A DNA stretch of 64,000 nucleotides from CAYPGT01 sp964512985 (GTDB lineage Bacteria; Cyanobacteriota; Vampirovibrionia; LMEP-6097): NCBI GenBank assembly GCA_964512985.1, contig CAZELI010000003.1:1-64000 (forward strand), read 5' to 3'. Positions 27,501 through 35,274 of this stretch are shown one piece after another. A model generated the notes under the pieces. That model worked only from the letters and a program-made list of their open reading frames with translations, made no database searches and was not told where the DNA came from. Made by a program: the position numbers and the translations under genes. The stretch's first letter is position 1; the number at the start of each line of letters is the position of its first letter.

Positions 27501-28484
27501 CTGAATTTAAGAGCTGGTACTGGTGGCTTCACTTGTGATACTTTTGGTAATCTAAAAGACCGTCAGACTATCTGTGAATTTAAGGTTAATAGAGCCGTCG
27601 CTCAAAAATATGGTATTGGAGACCTGAATGCAGATTTGATTACTGTGGATCTATTGTCGATAGTGGACAAACCACTAGAAGTACAGGTGAAGCTAGGTTC
27701 TGGTGATTGGAATGGTATTCCTTACAAGAACATCAAATTTGACTTAAGTGCTATTGGTGACTATGTCTATATTAAAGATCTTAAAGCTCATGTTAAGCAG
27801 GGTATGGTTCGCGGTGAGACTAGCTTTAATATTATTACCTTAGAATCAAGCTTTAATTTAAAAGGTCAAAATCTTCCTGCTCATGAACTGGCGCAGGGCA
27901 TCTGGGCTCTCGGAAACGAAGTGCCTGAGGGTGTTGTAGATGGAACCTTCGAAGGTACCACTAAGGGAGTATTGCCAGAACCAATGTTCTTTAATTTAGT
28001 TGGTACCGGTAACATGATAGTGAAAGATGGTAAATTATCTCAGTTAGTTTGGATGCAGAAGATTCTTACAGCAGTTAACACCCTAGAGAATTTTGATTTG
28101 AATAATATTTTTCAGACACTTATTACACTTAAAGGTGGTTTATTTAATTACATAATCAGTTCTCTGAAATACGATCATGGCAAGGTGAGTTCAGAGAAGC
28201 TTCTTCTCAAGGCACCTCAAATAGAACTTAATCTTAATGGTTATATAGATTATGCTAAAGATCAGCAATGGATTAAGGGACGAGGTTTAATTCCTAAGAA
28301 ATCTGTGAGTATACTTAGTAGCGTTGGTGTTGGCAAGATTAATTTAGGTAACCTAGTGTCTCTATCTGATCTTAGTGATGCTGGCTCCAAAGAAAAGAGA
28401 TTTTTTGATTTTGTGATGATTGGTCCTATTAGTGACCCTAAGAAATCTGCCGAGAGTCTGAGAAGTAATTTTAGTTGGGAATAA
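24510..28484 (+). CDS. Giant AsmA-like envelope protein
   Basis: The 1324-residue protein has a short cytoplasmic N-terminus, one TM helix (about 36-56) and a very long extracytoplasmic part made of beta-rich repeats. The C-terminal region contains LKGGLFNYIISSLKYDHGKVSSEKLLL and GYIDY, as in the AsmA-like domain family related to TamB. These proteins form hydrophobic grooves that carry phospholipid between inner and outer membranes, so a two-membrane envelope is implied. Codon use is uniform. It lies in a string with the propeller protein and hemW. Confidence 0.8.
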   Translation: MSEFANEEEPPKQPTDPLVNDILQDLKTKPEKKSRKVFWIILATVLLTLSSGFIWLKNADLSVPVASLLESQINRNINGKLKFIGFKLTLYENQSPNLHCDELTIHDMKNDLILDAHNIDLVISTRNLLRSTIFFKGIKADNLLINAVREQDLRWNFEKLSKDRKKRFHFKLGQMDLNDIDLSISDIPNNSKITHENIKLNFKPKNQGYRLDLETVGLGDKQHNYVKISGDVGSNSLDQFLDKKSNIDLEFNNIDGATIGFITGLVAKDSQSILRGLFDKYGSKSSLYVFAKLSSTKPKAIDKHLHVHASLTDIADIGELVFNTDIDLAQDLQIQKADLSFDGAIFDLKGSISNWRKANAGLNLNLYFTDLNLFELVDRFPELERYIPSFLLEIFNVLNGNDYINGTVSLTSSIKEPQLLAKVKLSQTVDPIKLQQALPSVINPNQEIVTKLTYSKNQIIIQEFKLPIDYSVLSVTGNYQLVGNSFKINLVSKDLPLAKLRPIAARIPFFKDYREIIAQSFITGYASLDLNIVRNVQGATIVKGPVKIAKLNYKSPTYPLTFKNIIADVNINEDQIIINHFQGYAYNPKYGEEKARNYVEARGSFNLAELGSCDLEIAAPKIDAQTLVDSGIIGLIDNKSSIKSASGELKNIFLTIKSKPINTVNRYIIDGKLDANSVNFAPKEGLNLSNIKGTIGLTNNRFKFDGLNFVLNKNSVISLDGSVNQDFTQPGFKLKAKQLNFTEFINLFDPSHEKFKINPLGGNVDADIEFRTKELYGSLRFYNLGLEYSGSKYTKYPITKLNGSLIIGKDINLTNATGKFGKSSFNNLGCKIENYQSKDVDRTIDINMNGSLFYSELEQFIPSGIASLIDIQGFVPAKVLISGNKLKKNFSVNLDLNKLDSFHFSNWLDLRKSAADVSLTSNFIVTPQLILSTDTKLIFTSKAGIVPPVISKLKSIFQVEDWSNKDSMTYYVSIKTPADELAQDLSLLEPNIISLRPLNLRAGTGGFTCDTFGNLKDRQTICEFKVNRAVAQKYGIGDLNADLITVDLLSIVDKPLEVQVKLGSGDWNGIPYKNIKFDLSAIGDYVYIKDLKAHVKQGMVRGETSFNIITLESSFNLKGQNLPAHELAQGIWALGNEVPEGVVDGTFEGTTKGVLPEPMFFNLVGTGNMIVKDGKLSQLVWMQKILTAVNTLENFDLNNIFQTLITLKGGLFNYIISSLKYDHGKVSSEKLLLKAPQIELNLNGYIDYAKDQQWIKGRGLIPKKSVSILSSVGVGKINLGNLVSLSDLSDAGSKEKRFFDFVMIGPISDPKKSAESLRSNFSWE

Positions 28485-28497
28485 ATATCTTAAGTGA

Positions 28498-28503
28498 TAT
28501 AAT
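28498..28503 (+). promoter_or_regulatory. Extended -10 of the second toxin-antitoxin pair, leaderless
   Basis: TGATATAAT (TATAAT at 28498-28503) ends 7 nt before the antitoxin ATG at 28511, in the short gap after the AsmA-like gene. Confidence 0.5.
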
Positions 28504-28510
28504 GTAAATA

Positions 28511-28705
28511 ATGAACAAGCGGGAATCATTGTTAAAAGAATTAGAGCAGCTTCCTGAATTTATTATTCAAGAAGTGCAAGATTTTGTTCATTTTTTAAAG
28601 AATAAATGGGCAGAAGAAAAAACGGAAATTTTAAAAGCATCTGAATCATCTCTTACCAAGGATTGGCTTAAAGCGGAGGAGGATACTGCTTGGGCAAATT
28701 TATAA
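28511..28705 (+). CDS. Small antitoxin-like protein (DUF2281-like)
   Basis: The 64-residue protein has the pattern LLKELEQLPEFIIQEVQDFVHFLK near the N-terminus, typical of small antitoxins that precede MazF/PemK or PIN toxins. It has an acidic tail with LTKDWLKAEED. It overlaps the downstream toxin by 16 bp. The leader is absent or minimal (-10 box 7 nt upstream). Confidence 0.8.
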   Translation: MNKRESLLKELEQLPEFIIQEVQDFVHFLKNKWAEEKTEILKASESSLTKDWLKAEEDTAWANL

Positions 28706-29022
28706 AAGGTGATGTTGTCGTAGTTCCATTTCCTTTCTCAGATCTTAGTAAAGCTAAGCGTAGACCTGCTTTAGTTCTAGTAGATCTTAAGAGTGAAGAT
28801 TTAATCCTTGTTCAAATTACAAGCCAGCATATTTTTGATGACTATGCTTTGGTTTTGGATAATAGTGATTTTACTGAAGGTTCATTAAATAAAAAAAGTA
28901 ATATTAGACCAAATAGAATTTTTACTGCCGATGAGAAAATCATTCTTTACAAGATCGGCTCACTTAAAGAAACTAAAACATTTGAAGTAATTAATAAAAC
29001 AATTGAAATTATCAAATCATAA
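28690..29022 (+). CDS. MazF/PemK-family mRNA endonuclease toxin
   Basis: The 110-residue protein has the PemK/MazF barrel signature: KGDVVVVPFPFSD, then KRRPALVL, a QITS strand and SNIRPNRIFTADE. Family members cleave mRNA at short sequences. The start is TTG at 28690, supported by a strong Shine-Dalgarno GGAGGAGG (28675-28682) seven bases upstream, inside the antitoxin gene. This contrasts with the leaderless antitoxin and fits coupling. The stop overlaps the convergent nucleotidyltransferase by 6 bp. Confidence 0.88.
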   Translation: MGKFIKGDVVVVPFPFSDLSKAKRRPALVLVDLKSEDLILVQITSQHIFDDYALVLDNSDFTEGSLNKKSNIRPNRIFTADEKIILYKIGSLKETKTFEVINKTIEIIKS

Positions 29023-29811
29023 TACTTTAAGTTTTAAAAGTAAGTCTTTTGCTTTTATCGCTTTTTCTACTCCCAGCTTCTCTATATTTTCTAACTCTAT
29101 TGCGAATCTTGTTTTACGTTTCTTATGCCATTGGCTAAAATCCTTATGCTGAGTGGCTTGCTCGATGAGTTTCAATGTATGCTCTTCAATCTTAAAATCA
29201 TACTCTGCCATAAATCTAGCAGCCCGATAAATACGAGTAGGATCATCAATAAAACTATCATCATGAAAGACCCTAATAAGTCCTTGCTCTAGATCCTTGA
29301 GTCCATTAACATGATCTACTATTTCTCCGAAGGGATATTTAGCTTTGGGTGGATTGATAGATTCTAGCAGAGCATTAATAGTGAAGTCTCTGCGCTCTAG
29401 ATCGTCTTGAATATTATCGATGATAGTAATTTTAGGGAAGGCAGCAGGTTCTTCGTAGATCTCAGTTCTTGTACTGGCTAGCTCGATCTTGTAACCCTTA
29501 TAATCAGCATGTTCTATCTTAATAGTACCAAATTGCGTGAATTCTTCGACTATGTCGAAAGTATGGTGTTGTGGATGACTATCTTCTAGGTATCTTTCTA
29601 AACGATGAGTGAATTCTATAGCGTTAGTATTTATAACCAGGTCTATATCTTTATTTTCGTCATCCTGAGGGCGTAAGGATCCACTATCATTAGTATGGAA
29701 TTCTTTATAAAGCTTATTACGCACATAGCCACCCACTATGTATATTTCGTAGCCTAGCTGGTAGGCTGCTGCACCGATGTCTTGAAGTAGGGGTTTGATG
29801 GAGGATACCAT
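29017..29811 (-). CDS. CCA-adding/poly(A) polymerase-family nucleotidyltransferase, short, with in-frame repeat insertion
   Basis: The 264-residue protein has the class II tRNA nucleotidyltransferase head: IVGGYVRN (26-32), a DxD at 55-57 (KDIDLVI), RRDFTINALL and the neck motif DPTRIYRAARF. These enzymes add A or CCA to tRNA 3' ends. It stops soon after the neck, much shorter than the about 400 residues of full CCA enzymes, so it may be an A-adding-type or reduced member. Residues 43-52 (SGSLRPQDDE) are encoded by half of a palindromic repeat (29658-29685) lying between the GG and DxD motifs, where relatives have only a short loop. The start overlaps the aroA stop (TAATG). Confidence 0.82.
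   Translation of the reverse strand: MVSSIKPLLQDIGAAAYQLGYEIYIVGGYVRNKLYKEFHTNDSGSLRPQDDENKDIDLVINTNAIEFTHRLERYLEDSHPQHHTFDIVEEFTQFGTIKIEHADYKGYKIELASTRTEIYEEPAAFPKITIIDNIQDDLERRDFTINALLESINPPKAKYPFGEIVDHVNGLKDLEQGLIRVFHDDSFIDDPTRIYRAARFMAEYDFKIEEHTLKLIEQATQHKDFSQWHKKRKTRFAIELENIEKLGVEKAIKAKDLLLKLKVL
29658..29685. repeat. Half palindromic element inside a coding gene
   Basis: The sequence CGTCATCCTGAGG followed by GCGTAAGGATCCACT repeats the two left-arm blocks of the complete element at 11867-11973. The right arms are missing. The reading frame of the nucleotidyltransferase passes through it and stays open. Confidence 0.85.
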
Positions 29812-31154
29812 TATGCTATAGCAGTTTTAGAGTTCTCTTTCAGTTTAGCAAGGATTCTGAAAAACTCAGGAAAAGAAGTCGCAACAAACTCAGTCTGGAG
29901 GATAGTTATAGGTTTAGTGGAGTGAAGAGCTGCTATTGCGCTGGACATGGCTAAGCGGTGATCTCCATGCGAATCAATAACAGTATTAGACTCTATTGGC
30001 TCAAAAGGCTTACCAGCTCTACCTTCTATAATCATGCCATCGTCTGTTTCTTCTACTGTAACACCAAGCTTCCTCAGCATATTAATAGTAGTAGCGATAC
30101 GGTTAGATTCTTTCACTTTAAGTTCAGCAGCATCTTTAATAATAGTAGTACCTTGTGCTTGAGCTGCAAGTATCGAGATCACGGGTATCTCGTCTATAAG
30201 TCTTGGGATGATGTCACCTTCTATAGTACATGCTTTAAGTTTAGAGCTGCGAATAATTATATCTGCAATTGGTTCTCTGTTAACTTCCCTATGGTTAATC
30301 AGTTCAAAACTAGCTTGCATGTTTTTTAGTACATCAAGTATGCCAGTTCGCGTTGGGTTAATACCTACGTTAATTAATTTAAGCTCAGCATCTTCTAGAA
30401 TAGCTCCAGCGACTAAGAAGAAAGCCGCACTAGATATATCACCTGGGACTTCTACTCTCTGCCCTTGAAGCTTGCTTATAGACTCGTTTCCATTAATACT
30501 TACTTTTAGCCCATCGATTTTAAGATCTACCCCAAAGCCCTGCATCATACGTTCTGTATGATCACGTGATTTCTCTGGTTCTGAGACACTAGTGATACCT
30601 TCAGCATTCAGCCCAGCAAGTAAGATAGAAGATTTAACTTGGGCTGATGCAATCTTAGAGATGTAATTTATAGGTTTAAGTTTAGTAACAGGTTCTATGA
30701 TTAATGGAGCTTTCTTTCCTTCTTGACTTTCTATCTTAGCGCCCATCTCACTCAGTGGGTCTATAACTCTTGCCATTGGTCTACTAGATAGTGATGCATC
30801 ACCAGTGAGTTTGGTGCTGAAAGGTAATCCAGCAAAGAGTCCTGTAAGTAGCCTCATAGCAGTTCCAGAATTACCGAGATAAATTTCTTGCTTAGGCTGA
30901 ACTAAGCTTGAGAATCCTTTACCATGAATTTTAAGAGTGCGCTTCGCTTCGTTGAACTCTATCTCCACACCCATTGCTTTAAATGCATTCATAGTACAAA
31001 TACAATCTTCACCAGTAAGAAAATTACTCACTTCTGTTAATCCCTGCGCTATAGACCCAAAAATCACTGAACGATGAGAGATAGATTTATCACCAGGGAT
31101 TTGGATCTCGGCTTGGATTTTATGGTTTAGTTTAGATATGGTTTCTTGTGACAT
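29811..31154 (-). CDS. aroA: 3-phosphoshikimate 1-carboxyvinyltransferase (EPSP synthase)
   Basis: AroA joins shikimate-3-phosphate and phosphoenolpyruvate in the chorismate pathway. The 447-residue frame shows IPGDKSISHRSVIFGSIAQG at the N-terminus, LGNSGTAMRLLTGL, and the C-terminal DHRLAMS with ATSFPEFF. All are in order and intact. The second motif has AMRL, with Ala after the TG-type turn as in class II-like enzymes, but I would not call the class with confidence. It is followed with a 1-bp overlap by the nucleotidyltransferase. The ATG has a TGCTAGAAT-type box about 13 nt upstream. Confidence 0.95.
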   Translation of the reverse strand: MSQETISKLNHKIQAEIQIPGDKSISHRSVIFGSIAQGLTEVSNFLTGEDCICTMNAFKAMGVEIEFNEAKRTLKIHGKGFSSLVQPKQEIYLGNSGTAMRLLTGLFAGLPFSTKLTGDASLSSRPMARVIDPLSEMGAKIESQEGKKAPLIIEPVTKLKPINYISKIASAQVKSSILLAGLNAEGITSVSEPEKSRDHTERMMQGFGVDLKIDGLKVSINGNESISKLQGQRVEVPGDISSAAFFLVAGAILEDAELKLINVGINPTRTGILDVLKNMQASFELINHREVNREPIADIIIRSSKLKACTIEGDIIPRLIDEIPVISILAAQAQGTTIIKDAAELKVKESNRIATTINMLRKLGVTVEETDDGMIIEGRAGKPFEPIESNTVIDSHGDHRLAMSSAIAALHSTKPITILQTEFVATSFPEFFRILAKLKENSKTAIA

Positions 31155-31259
31155 TGTAAGGTAGAAAATTCTAGCATTATGGCGTATTTCTTGAGTATTT
31201 AAGCGATTTATTACAAATGATGACTGTGTGTTTTAAAATATTAGAAAGAGTTGATCAGA

Positions 31260-31430
31260 ATGAATAAGAAAAAGGTTAAATTGAATAAAGAAGAACAGGA
31301 GATTGAAAATTCATTTAACGAATGGAAATCATCTCCAAATCTAAAACAGGAAGTTGCTATAGTCAAAAAAACTGTAAAAAACTATTTCAATAAAAACAAT
31401 AGTAATCTTGATCCTAAGCGTGCTTCATAA
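31260..31430 (+). CDS. Small antitoxin-like protein, 56 residues
   Basis: The short frame starts MNKKKVKLNKEEQEIENSF and ends NLDPKRAS. The pattern of a basic start, a KEEQEIE helix and a Glu-Trp-Lys turn resembles small orphan antitoxins that sit beside BrnT- or RelE-like toxins. An AGAAAGAG stretch about 7 nt upstream could serve as ribosome-binding site. No toxin is adjacent. It occupies the 319-bp gap between aroA and leuC; I see nothing else in that gap. Confidence 0.45.
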   Translation: MNKKKVKLNKEEQEIENSFNEWKSSPNLKQEVAIVKKTVKNYFNKNNSNLDPKRAS

Positions 31431-31473
31431 ATATGCTAGCGGAAGACTGACTGGGACTTAATATCTCTTCATA

Positions 31474-32820
31474 TTAAGCTTTAACTGTTGTTTTAGCACC
31501 CACTATCTTGCCTGCTATCGCAGAAGCTGCGACTGTAGCTGGGCTTGCTAAATGTGCGCGGGAGCCAGTGCCCATGCGTCCAGGAAAGTTACGGTTAGTA
31601 GAAGAGATACATCTATTACCAGGAGCTACTACACCCATGCTCATACCGAGACAAGGACCGCAGCTAGCATGAGTCCATAGTGCACCAGCGTCTTGGAATA
31701 TATCATGTAGACCTTCACGTTCAGCCTGACGCTTCACTTCTTGAGAACCTGGAGTGATGATAGTCGGAATAGAAACTTTATGACCCTTAAGGATCTCAGC
31801 AGCGATACGCAGATCAGAGATACGTGCATTAGTACAACTACCGATAAACGCTTGATCTAGTTCTAAGTCAGCAAGCTTATCTCCTACATGGAGTCCCATA
31901 TATTCTAATGCTTTATCTTCTGCATCAGCAGGTACTGAACCAGTGACTGTGACTGCTTCACCAGGATTGATACCCCAAGTAACCATAGGTTCTAGTTTAG
32001 AGATATCTATATGTACTTCTGAATCGTACTTAGCATCAGGATCTGCTTTAAATGTAGACCACTTAGCTTTAAGCGCTTCAAAGTCTTGCCCAGTAAGCTG
32101 TTCGCGACCACGTAAATATTCAAAAGTAACCTCATCAGCTTCAATCATGCCGCTTGTAGCGCCAGCTTCTATAGCCATATTACAGATGGTCATACGTTCT
32201 TCCATATCGAGATCTTTAATCGCATCACCAGTGTATTCTAGTACGCAACCAGTGCCGCCTCTGAAAGTAACCTTATTAATGATTGCAAGGATTATATCCT
32301 TAGCGTAGACACCAGGTTGGCGTTTACCAGTAACATTAATGCGCATAACTTTAGGCTTCTGTAATAGCAGGCACTGAGAGAGCATTGCACCAGCATTAGC
32401 GGTAGTACCGATACCTAGTGCGAAACATGCAAACGCACCATTAGTACAAGTATGTGAATCACCGCAGCAAAGTGTCATGCCTGGCTGAACATAGCCGCGC
32501 TCAGGCGCAACGATGTGACAAATACCATTCTCACCAATATCAAAATGTCTAATCTTGTGTTTCTTTGCCCACTTGCGTAGTAGGTCTGCTTGAATCGCCG
32601 TTGCTGTGTCCTTTGCAGGTGCAACGTGATCGTTAATAGCAAGTATTTTAGTTGTATCAAAAATTCTGCCGTCAAACTCTTCATCGATCTGAATAGCACC
32701 TTGTGGAGTAGTGATCTCATGCGCGACGATGCGATCCATGAATATAAGGTAGTTATCACCAGGTAGTTTTTCTACTACATGTGCATCCCAAACTTTGTCG
32801 AATAGTGTTTTACCAGCCAT
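31474..32820 (-). CDS. leuC: 3-isopropylmalate dehydratase large subunit
   Basis: LeuC isomerises isopropylmalate in leucine synthesis, using a 4Fe-4S cluster. The 448-residue frame has GDSHTCTNGAF, IGSCTNARISDLRIA and SCGPCLGMSMG, which together supply the three cluster cysteines. The form resembles the short aconitase-family LeuC/homoaconitase type, so a homoaconitase-like substrate is not excluded. The small subunit leuD is not in the window. A TATAAT box 9 nt upstream (32830-32835, minus strand) suggests a leaderless message. Confidence 0.92.
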   Translation of the reverse strand: MAGKTLFDKVWDAHVVEKLPGDNYLIFMDRIVAHEITTPQGAIQIDEEFDGRIFDTTKILAINDHVAPAKDTATAIQADLLRKWAKKHKIRHFDIGENGICHIVAPERGYVQPGMTLCCGDSHTCTNGAFACFALGIGTTANAGAMLSQCLLLQKPKVMRINVTGKRQPGVYAKDIILAIINKVTFRGGTGCVLEYTGDAIKDLDMEERMTICNMAIEAGATSGMIEADEVTFEYLRGREQLTGQDFEALKAKWSTFKADPDAKYDSEVHIDISKLEPMVTWGINPGEAVTVTGSVPADAEDKALEYMGLHVGDKLADLELDQAFIGSCTNARISDLRIAAEILKGHKVSIPTIITPGSQEVKRQAEREGLHDIFQDAGALWTHASCGPCLGMSMGVVAPGNRCISSTNRNFPGRMGTGSRAHLASPATVAASAIAGKIVGAKTTVKA

Positions 32821-32829
32821 AGCTAATGT

Positions 32830-32835
32830 ATTATA
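32830..32835 (-). promoter_or_regulatory. -10 box of leuC, leaderless
   Basis: TATAAT on the minus strand, preceded by TTTGC, ends 9 nt before the leuC ATG at 32820. Confidence 0.45.
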
Positions 32836-32894
32836 GCAAATTAATAATTATAATTACCTTAAGACCATATTAGACTGTTTTGAGAGCAACAAGC

Positions 32895-34400
32895 CTACTT
32901 CCCCTGCACTATCATATTAATCTTAAGTATCTGAATCGCAATCTCTGAGGCTATCTTGCATGCGGAGATCTTTACTTCTAAGGGGTCAAGTATTCCAGCT
33001 GCTTCTAAGTCCATTGCTTCACCAGTCTCTAGATCTATACCCATAGTGTTAGTAGGAGAGGGCCTGAATTTATAATAAATATCATTAGGCGAGAATCCAG
33101 CGTTCTCTGTAATCTGTAAGAATATAGACTTAAGTGCTTCGGCTACTATCTCTATTCCAGCAGAGATATCTTTGTCATTATTATAGTTCTCCTTAAGCTG
33201 TTCTATATTATCGCTGATGTTCAGTTCTGCGACACCTTCGCCCATCACGTAACCTGATCTTAGAGCGGCACTGAGAGCCTTCGCTGCGTCAGTTGCAATT
33301 CTTCTACGTTCCTCTAAGACAGTCTCGGTCTCTGCAGAAATAAGGATACTCGCTTGATAAGCTTTCTTACCTTGGAAAGTAAAGCCCGAGAGTTCAGGTT
33401 TATGTTCTATGTGGGTTAGAGAGCCGCTGTAATTTTTGATTTGATCTAAGTCTGAGTAGAGGAGTTTAGTTCTAGTGGTAAGTTTAGCTCCACTAATACG
33501 CAGAAGCTGATTTAGATCGGATTGTTTAAGATGACTTAAGACGAAGATACCTTCTTTAACGAATAATTCTTCAGCTCCAGCAAGTATCGAAGAAGAGGTG
33601 AAGACCGCTCTCACACCAGCTTTCACGATCTTCTTAGCGGTTTCCATTAATGCTTGAATATTGTGTTCGTATTTTCTCACACCTTCATCAGTGCTAACAG
33701 CTTCACTAGACATAGGCTCTGGCTCTAGCGGCCCTTCGACTACTATGATGCTGGTATCTTTGAAGTTTTGTGCGTAATTGAAATGAGTTTTTTTCTTGAT
33801 AAATAATCCATCTAATACAGTAGACTCTAATCCACTAGAAACTATAATAGAATCAGCTAATTGATACTGATTGTTCAGTAAGGGGTTATTAGGATTATTC
33901 TTGATGGTTCTTTGAGCTGCCTCAATAATGAGCTTGGTGATATCTTCCTGACCTCTAGCAGAAATATTAGTTATAGCCTGAAGCTTAGGGTCATTAACGC
34001 CAGATATTTTTTTGGCAGAATTAGTTAATTCTTGTATAGCCGCTTGCGTCGCGATCTCAATACCACGAGCTATTCTTGTGGGCTGGCTTCCAGAATTAAT
34101 TCTTAAGAGGGCCGAAGCTAGTAAACTATCACAAAGAATTGCGGCAGTAGTAGTACCATCGCCAATACGAGTTTCTTGAGACTTAGCGGCTTCTACAGCA
34201 AGCCTAGCGGCGGGGTGATTAAGCTGAATATTAGAAAGTATTTCTACTCCATCATTAGTGCAAATAAATCCACCAAATTCATCTACTATCATCACATCCA
34301 TACCCTTAGGACCGATGGTGCCTCTGACGCTGGCCACTATTGATCTGATGGCTTGAACATTATTGTTGAGAACCTCTGCGTATTTTTTGGTTTTTTCCAT
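32895..34400 (-). CDS. Group II/III (thermosome-like) chaperonin in a bacterium
   Basis: The 501-residue protein is a chaperonin, but its motifs are of the archaeal/eukaryotic CCT type rather than GroEL. It has GTIGPKGMDVMIVDEFG (30-44 region), TNDGVEIL (48-55), HPAARLAVEAAKSQE and GDGTTTAAIL (80-89). The C-terminal GIDLETGEAMDLEAAGILDPLEVK matches the thermosome ending. GroEL's Gly-Gly-Met tail is missing. A candidate hydrolysis Asp is at 371. Group III chaperonins with these features are known from a few bacteria such as Carboxydothermus, where they form a ring with a built-in lid and need no GroES. No co-chaperonin is adjacent. Confidence 0.88.
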   Translation of the reverse strand: MEKTKKYAEVLNNNVQAIRSIVASVRGTIGPKGMDVMIVDEFGGFICTNDGVEILSNIQLNHPAARLAVEAAKSQETRIGDGTTTAAILCDSLLASALLRINSGSQPTRIARGIEIATQAAIQELTNSAKKISGVNDPKLQAITNISARGQEDITKLIIEAAQRTIKNNPNNPLLNNQYQLADSIIVSSGLESTVLDGLFIKKKTHFNYAQNFKDTSIIVVEGPLEPEPMSSEAVSTDEGVRKYEHNIQALMETAKKIVKAGVRAVFTSSSILAGAEELFVKEGIFVLSHLKQSDLNQLLRISGAKLTTRTKLLYSDLDQIKNYSGSLTHIEHKPELSGFTFQGKKAYQASILISAETETVLEERRRIATDAAKALSAALRSGYVMGEGVAELNISDNIEQLKENYNNDKDISAGIEIVAEALKSIFLQITENAGFSPNDIYYKFRPSPTNTMGIDLETGEAMDLEAAGILDPLEVKISACKIASEIAIQILKINMIVQGK

Positions 34401-34518
34401 TTTAGATCTTTATGATATTAATTTTAACGTATTGGTCCAATGATTTTTCCTTATTTAACCGAAGCTTAACGAACAAATGCTATTCAATAACCATACTGGG
34501 CGAAGGAAGGTATTAATT

Positions 34519-35175
34519 ATGGCAATGGACAGCGCAACATATAGAGCAGAAGTAGCACAAGCGGAATCTGCGTTAGGAACGGCAAAGAGAGATGCAGTAG
34601 CCGTGAGTTTTCAGGCTGATAACGAGAGCGATCCTGAGAAACAGAATGCTCTTCAAACTAAAGCAGAACAGTTGATGGACAAGGTAGCAAACTATTCGGC
34701 AGATCGTAGTACTGCTATTGCAGGACTGGGTGTAGCAGAAGCTACGGAACGTAAAGAAAAACTTGCTGAAGAAACTGATAAACAAAAAGCTGAAGAAGCT
34801 GCTCTTAAAAAAGAAACAGAGCCCACTAAGGCAGAAGAAAAAGAATTAGAAAACAAAGACAGCAAGAAAACAACTACTACTAAGAAAGAGCCTATGTTCA
34901 TTGGTGGAGAGCTTTATGATATTAAAGATGGTCGTGAAGATCCACAAGCAATACAAGATATATTGCTTGCTAAATTAAAAGAGCAAGTAGCACCTGAAGC
35001 AAAAGATTCTCATATAGAAGAAGCTTCTAAAGACAAACCATCTGTAGCAGCTAATGTGAGTGCAGCATCTACTCCAGCAATCGCTACTACTGGTACTACA
35101 AGTGTTACGCAAGATACTCCTACTGCTACGTCACGCATTCAGGGTGCAGCAGGAAGTAGTAGCACTAGTACGTAA
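34519..35175 (+). CDS. Low-complexity coiled-coil protein, unknown
   Basis: Unknown function, 218 residues from MAMDSATYRAEVAQAES. A 14-codon upstream extension is open, but the inner ATG has a good ribosome-binding site (GAAGGAAGG, 34502-34510). The N-terminal half is an Ala/Glu/Lys coiled coil. The centre has a short hydrophobic motif, EPMFIGGELYDIKDG. The C-terminal 60 residues are Ala/Ser/Thr-rich and disordered. There is no signal peptide. A strong terminator follows at 35209. Composition resembles the FW-module proteins, but the FW motif itself is absent. Confidence 0.6.
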   Translation: MAMDSATYRAEVAQAESALGTAKRDAVAVSFQADNESDPEKQNALQTKAEQLMDKVANYSADRSTAIAGLGVAEATERKEKLAEETDKQKAEEAALKKETEPTKAEEKELENKDSKKTTTTKKEPMFIGGELYDIKDGREDPQAIQDILLAKLKEQVAPEAKDSHIEEASKDKPSVAANVSAASTPAIATTGTTSVTQDTPTATSRIQGAAGSSSTST

Positions 35176-35208
35176 ATAATTTTCTCGTTCTCCCTCCCTC
35201 CCAAAAAT

Positions 35209-35236
35209 AAAAAGACCACCGAAAGGTGGTCTTTTT
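35209..35236 (+). terminator. Rho-independent terminator
   Basis: AAAAAGACCACC, a GAAA tetraloop, then GGTGGTCTTTTT: a 12-bp perfect stem with a stable GNRA loop and a T-tract. It closes the transcript of the gene ending at 35175, and the A-tract on the other side would allow it to work in both directions. Confidence 0.92.
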
Positions 35237-35274
35237 ATTTGTATTAGAATAAAAGTCAACTTAAAGCAGTCCGA

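Noticed and set aside
29958..30468. Two plus-strand frames inside aroA
   Set aside because: Both are shadows of the intact aroA frame and show no ribosome-binding site or motif.
32895..34400. GroEL
   Set aside because: The N- and C-terminal motifs follow thermosome/CCT, and the Gly-Gly-Met tail and adjacent groES are missing.
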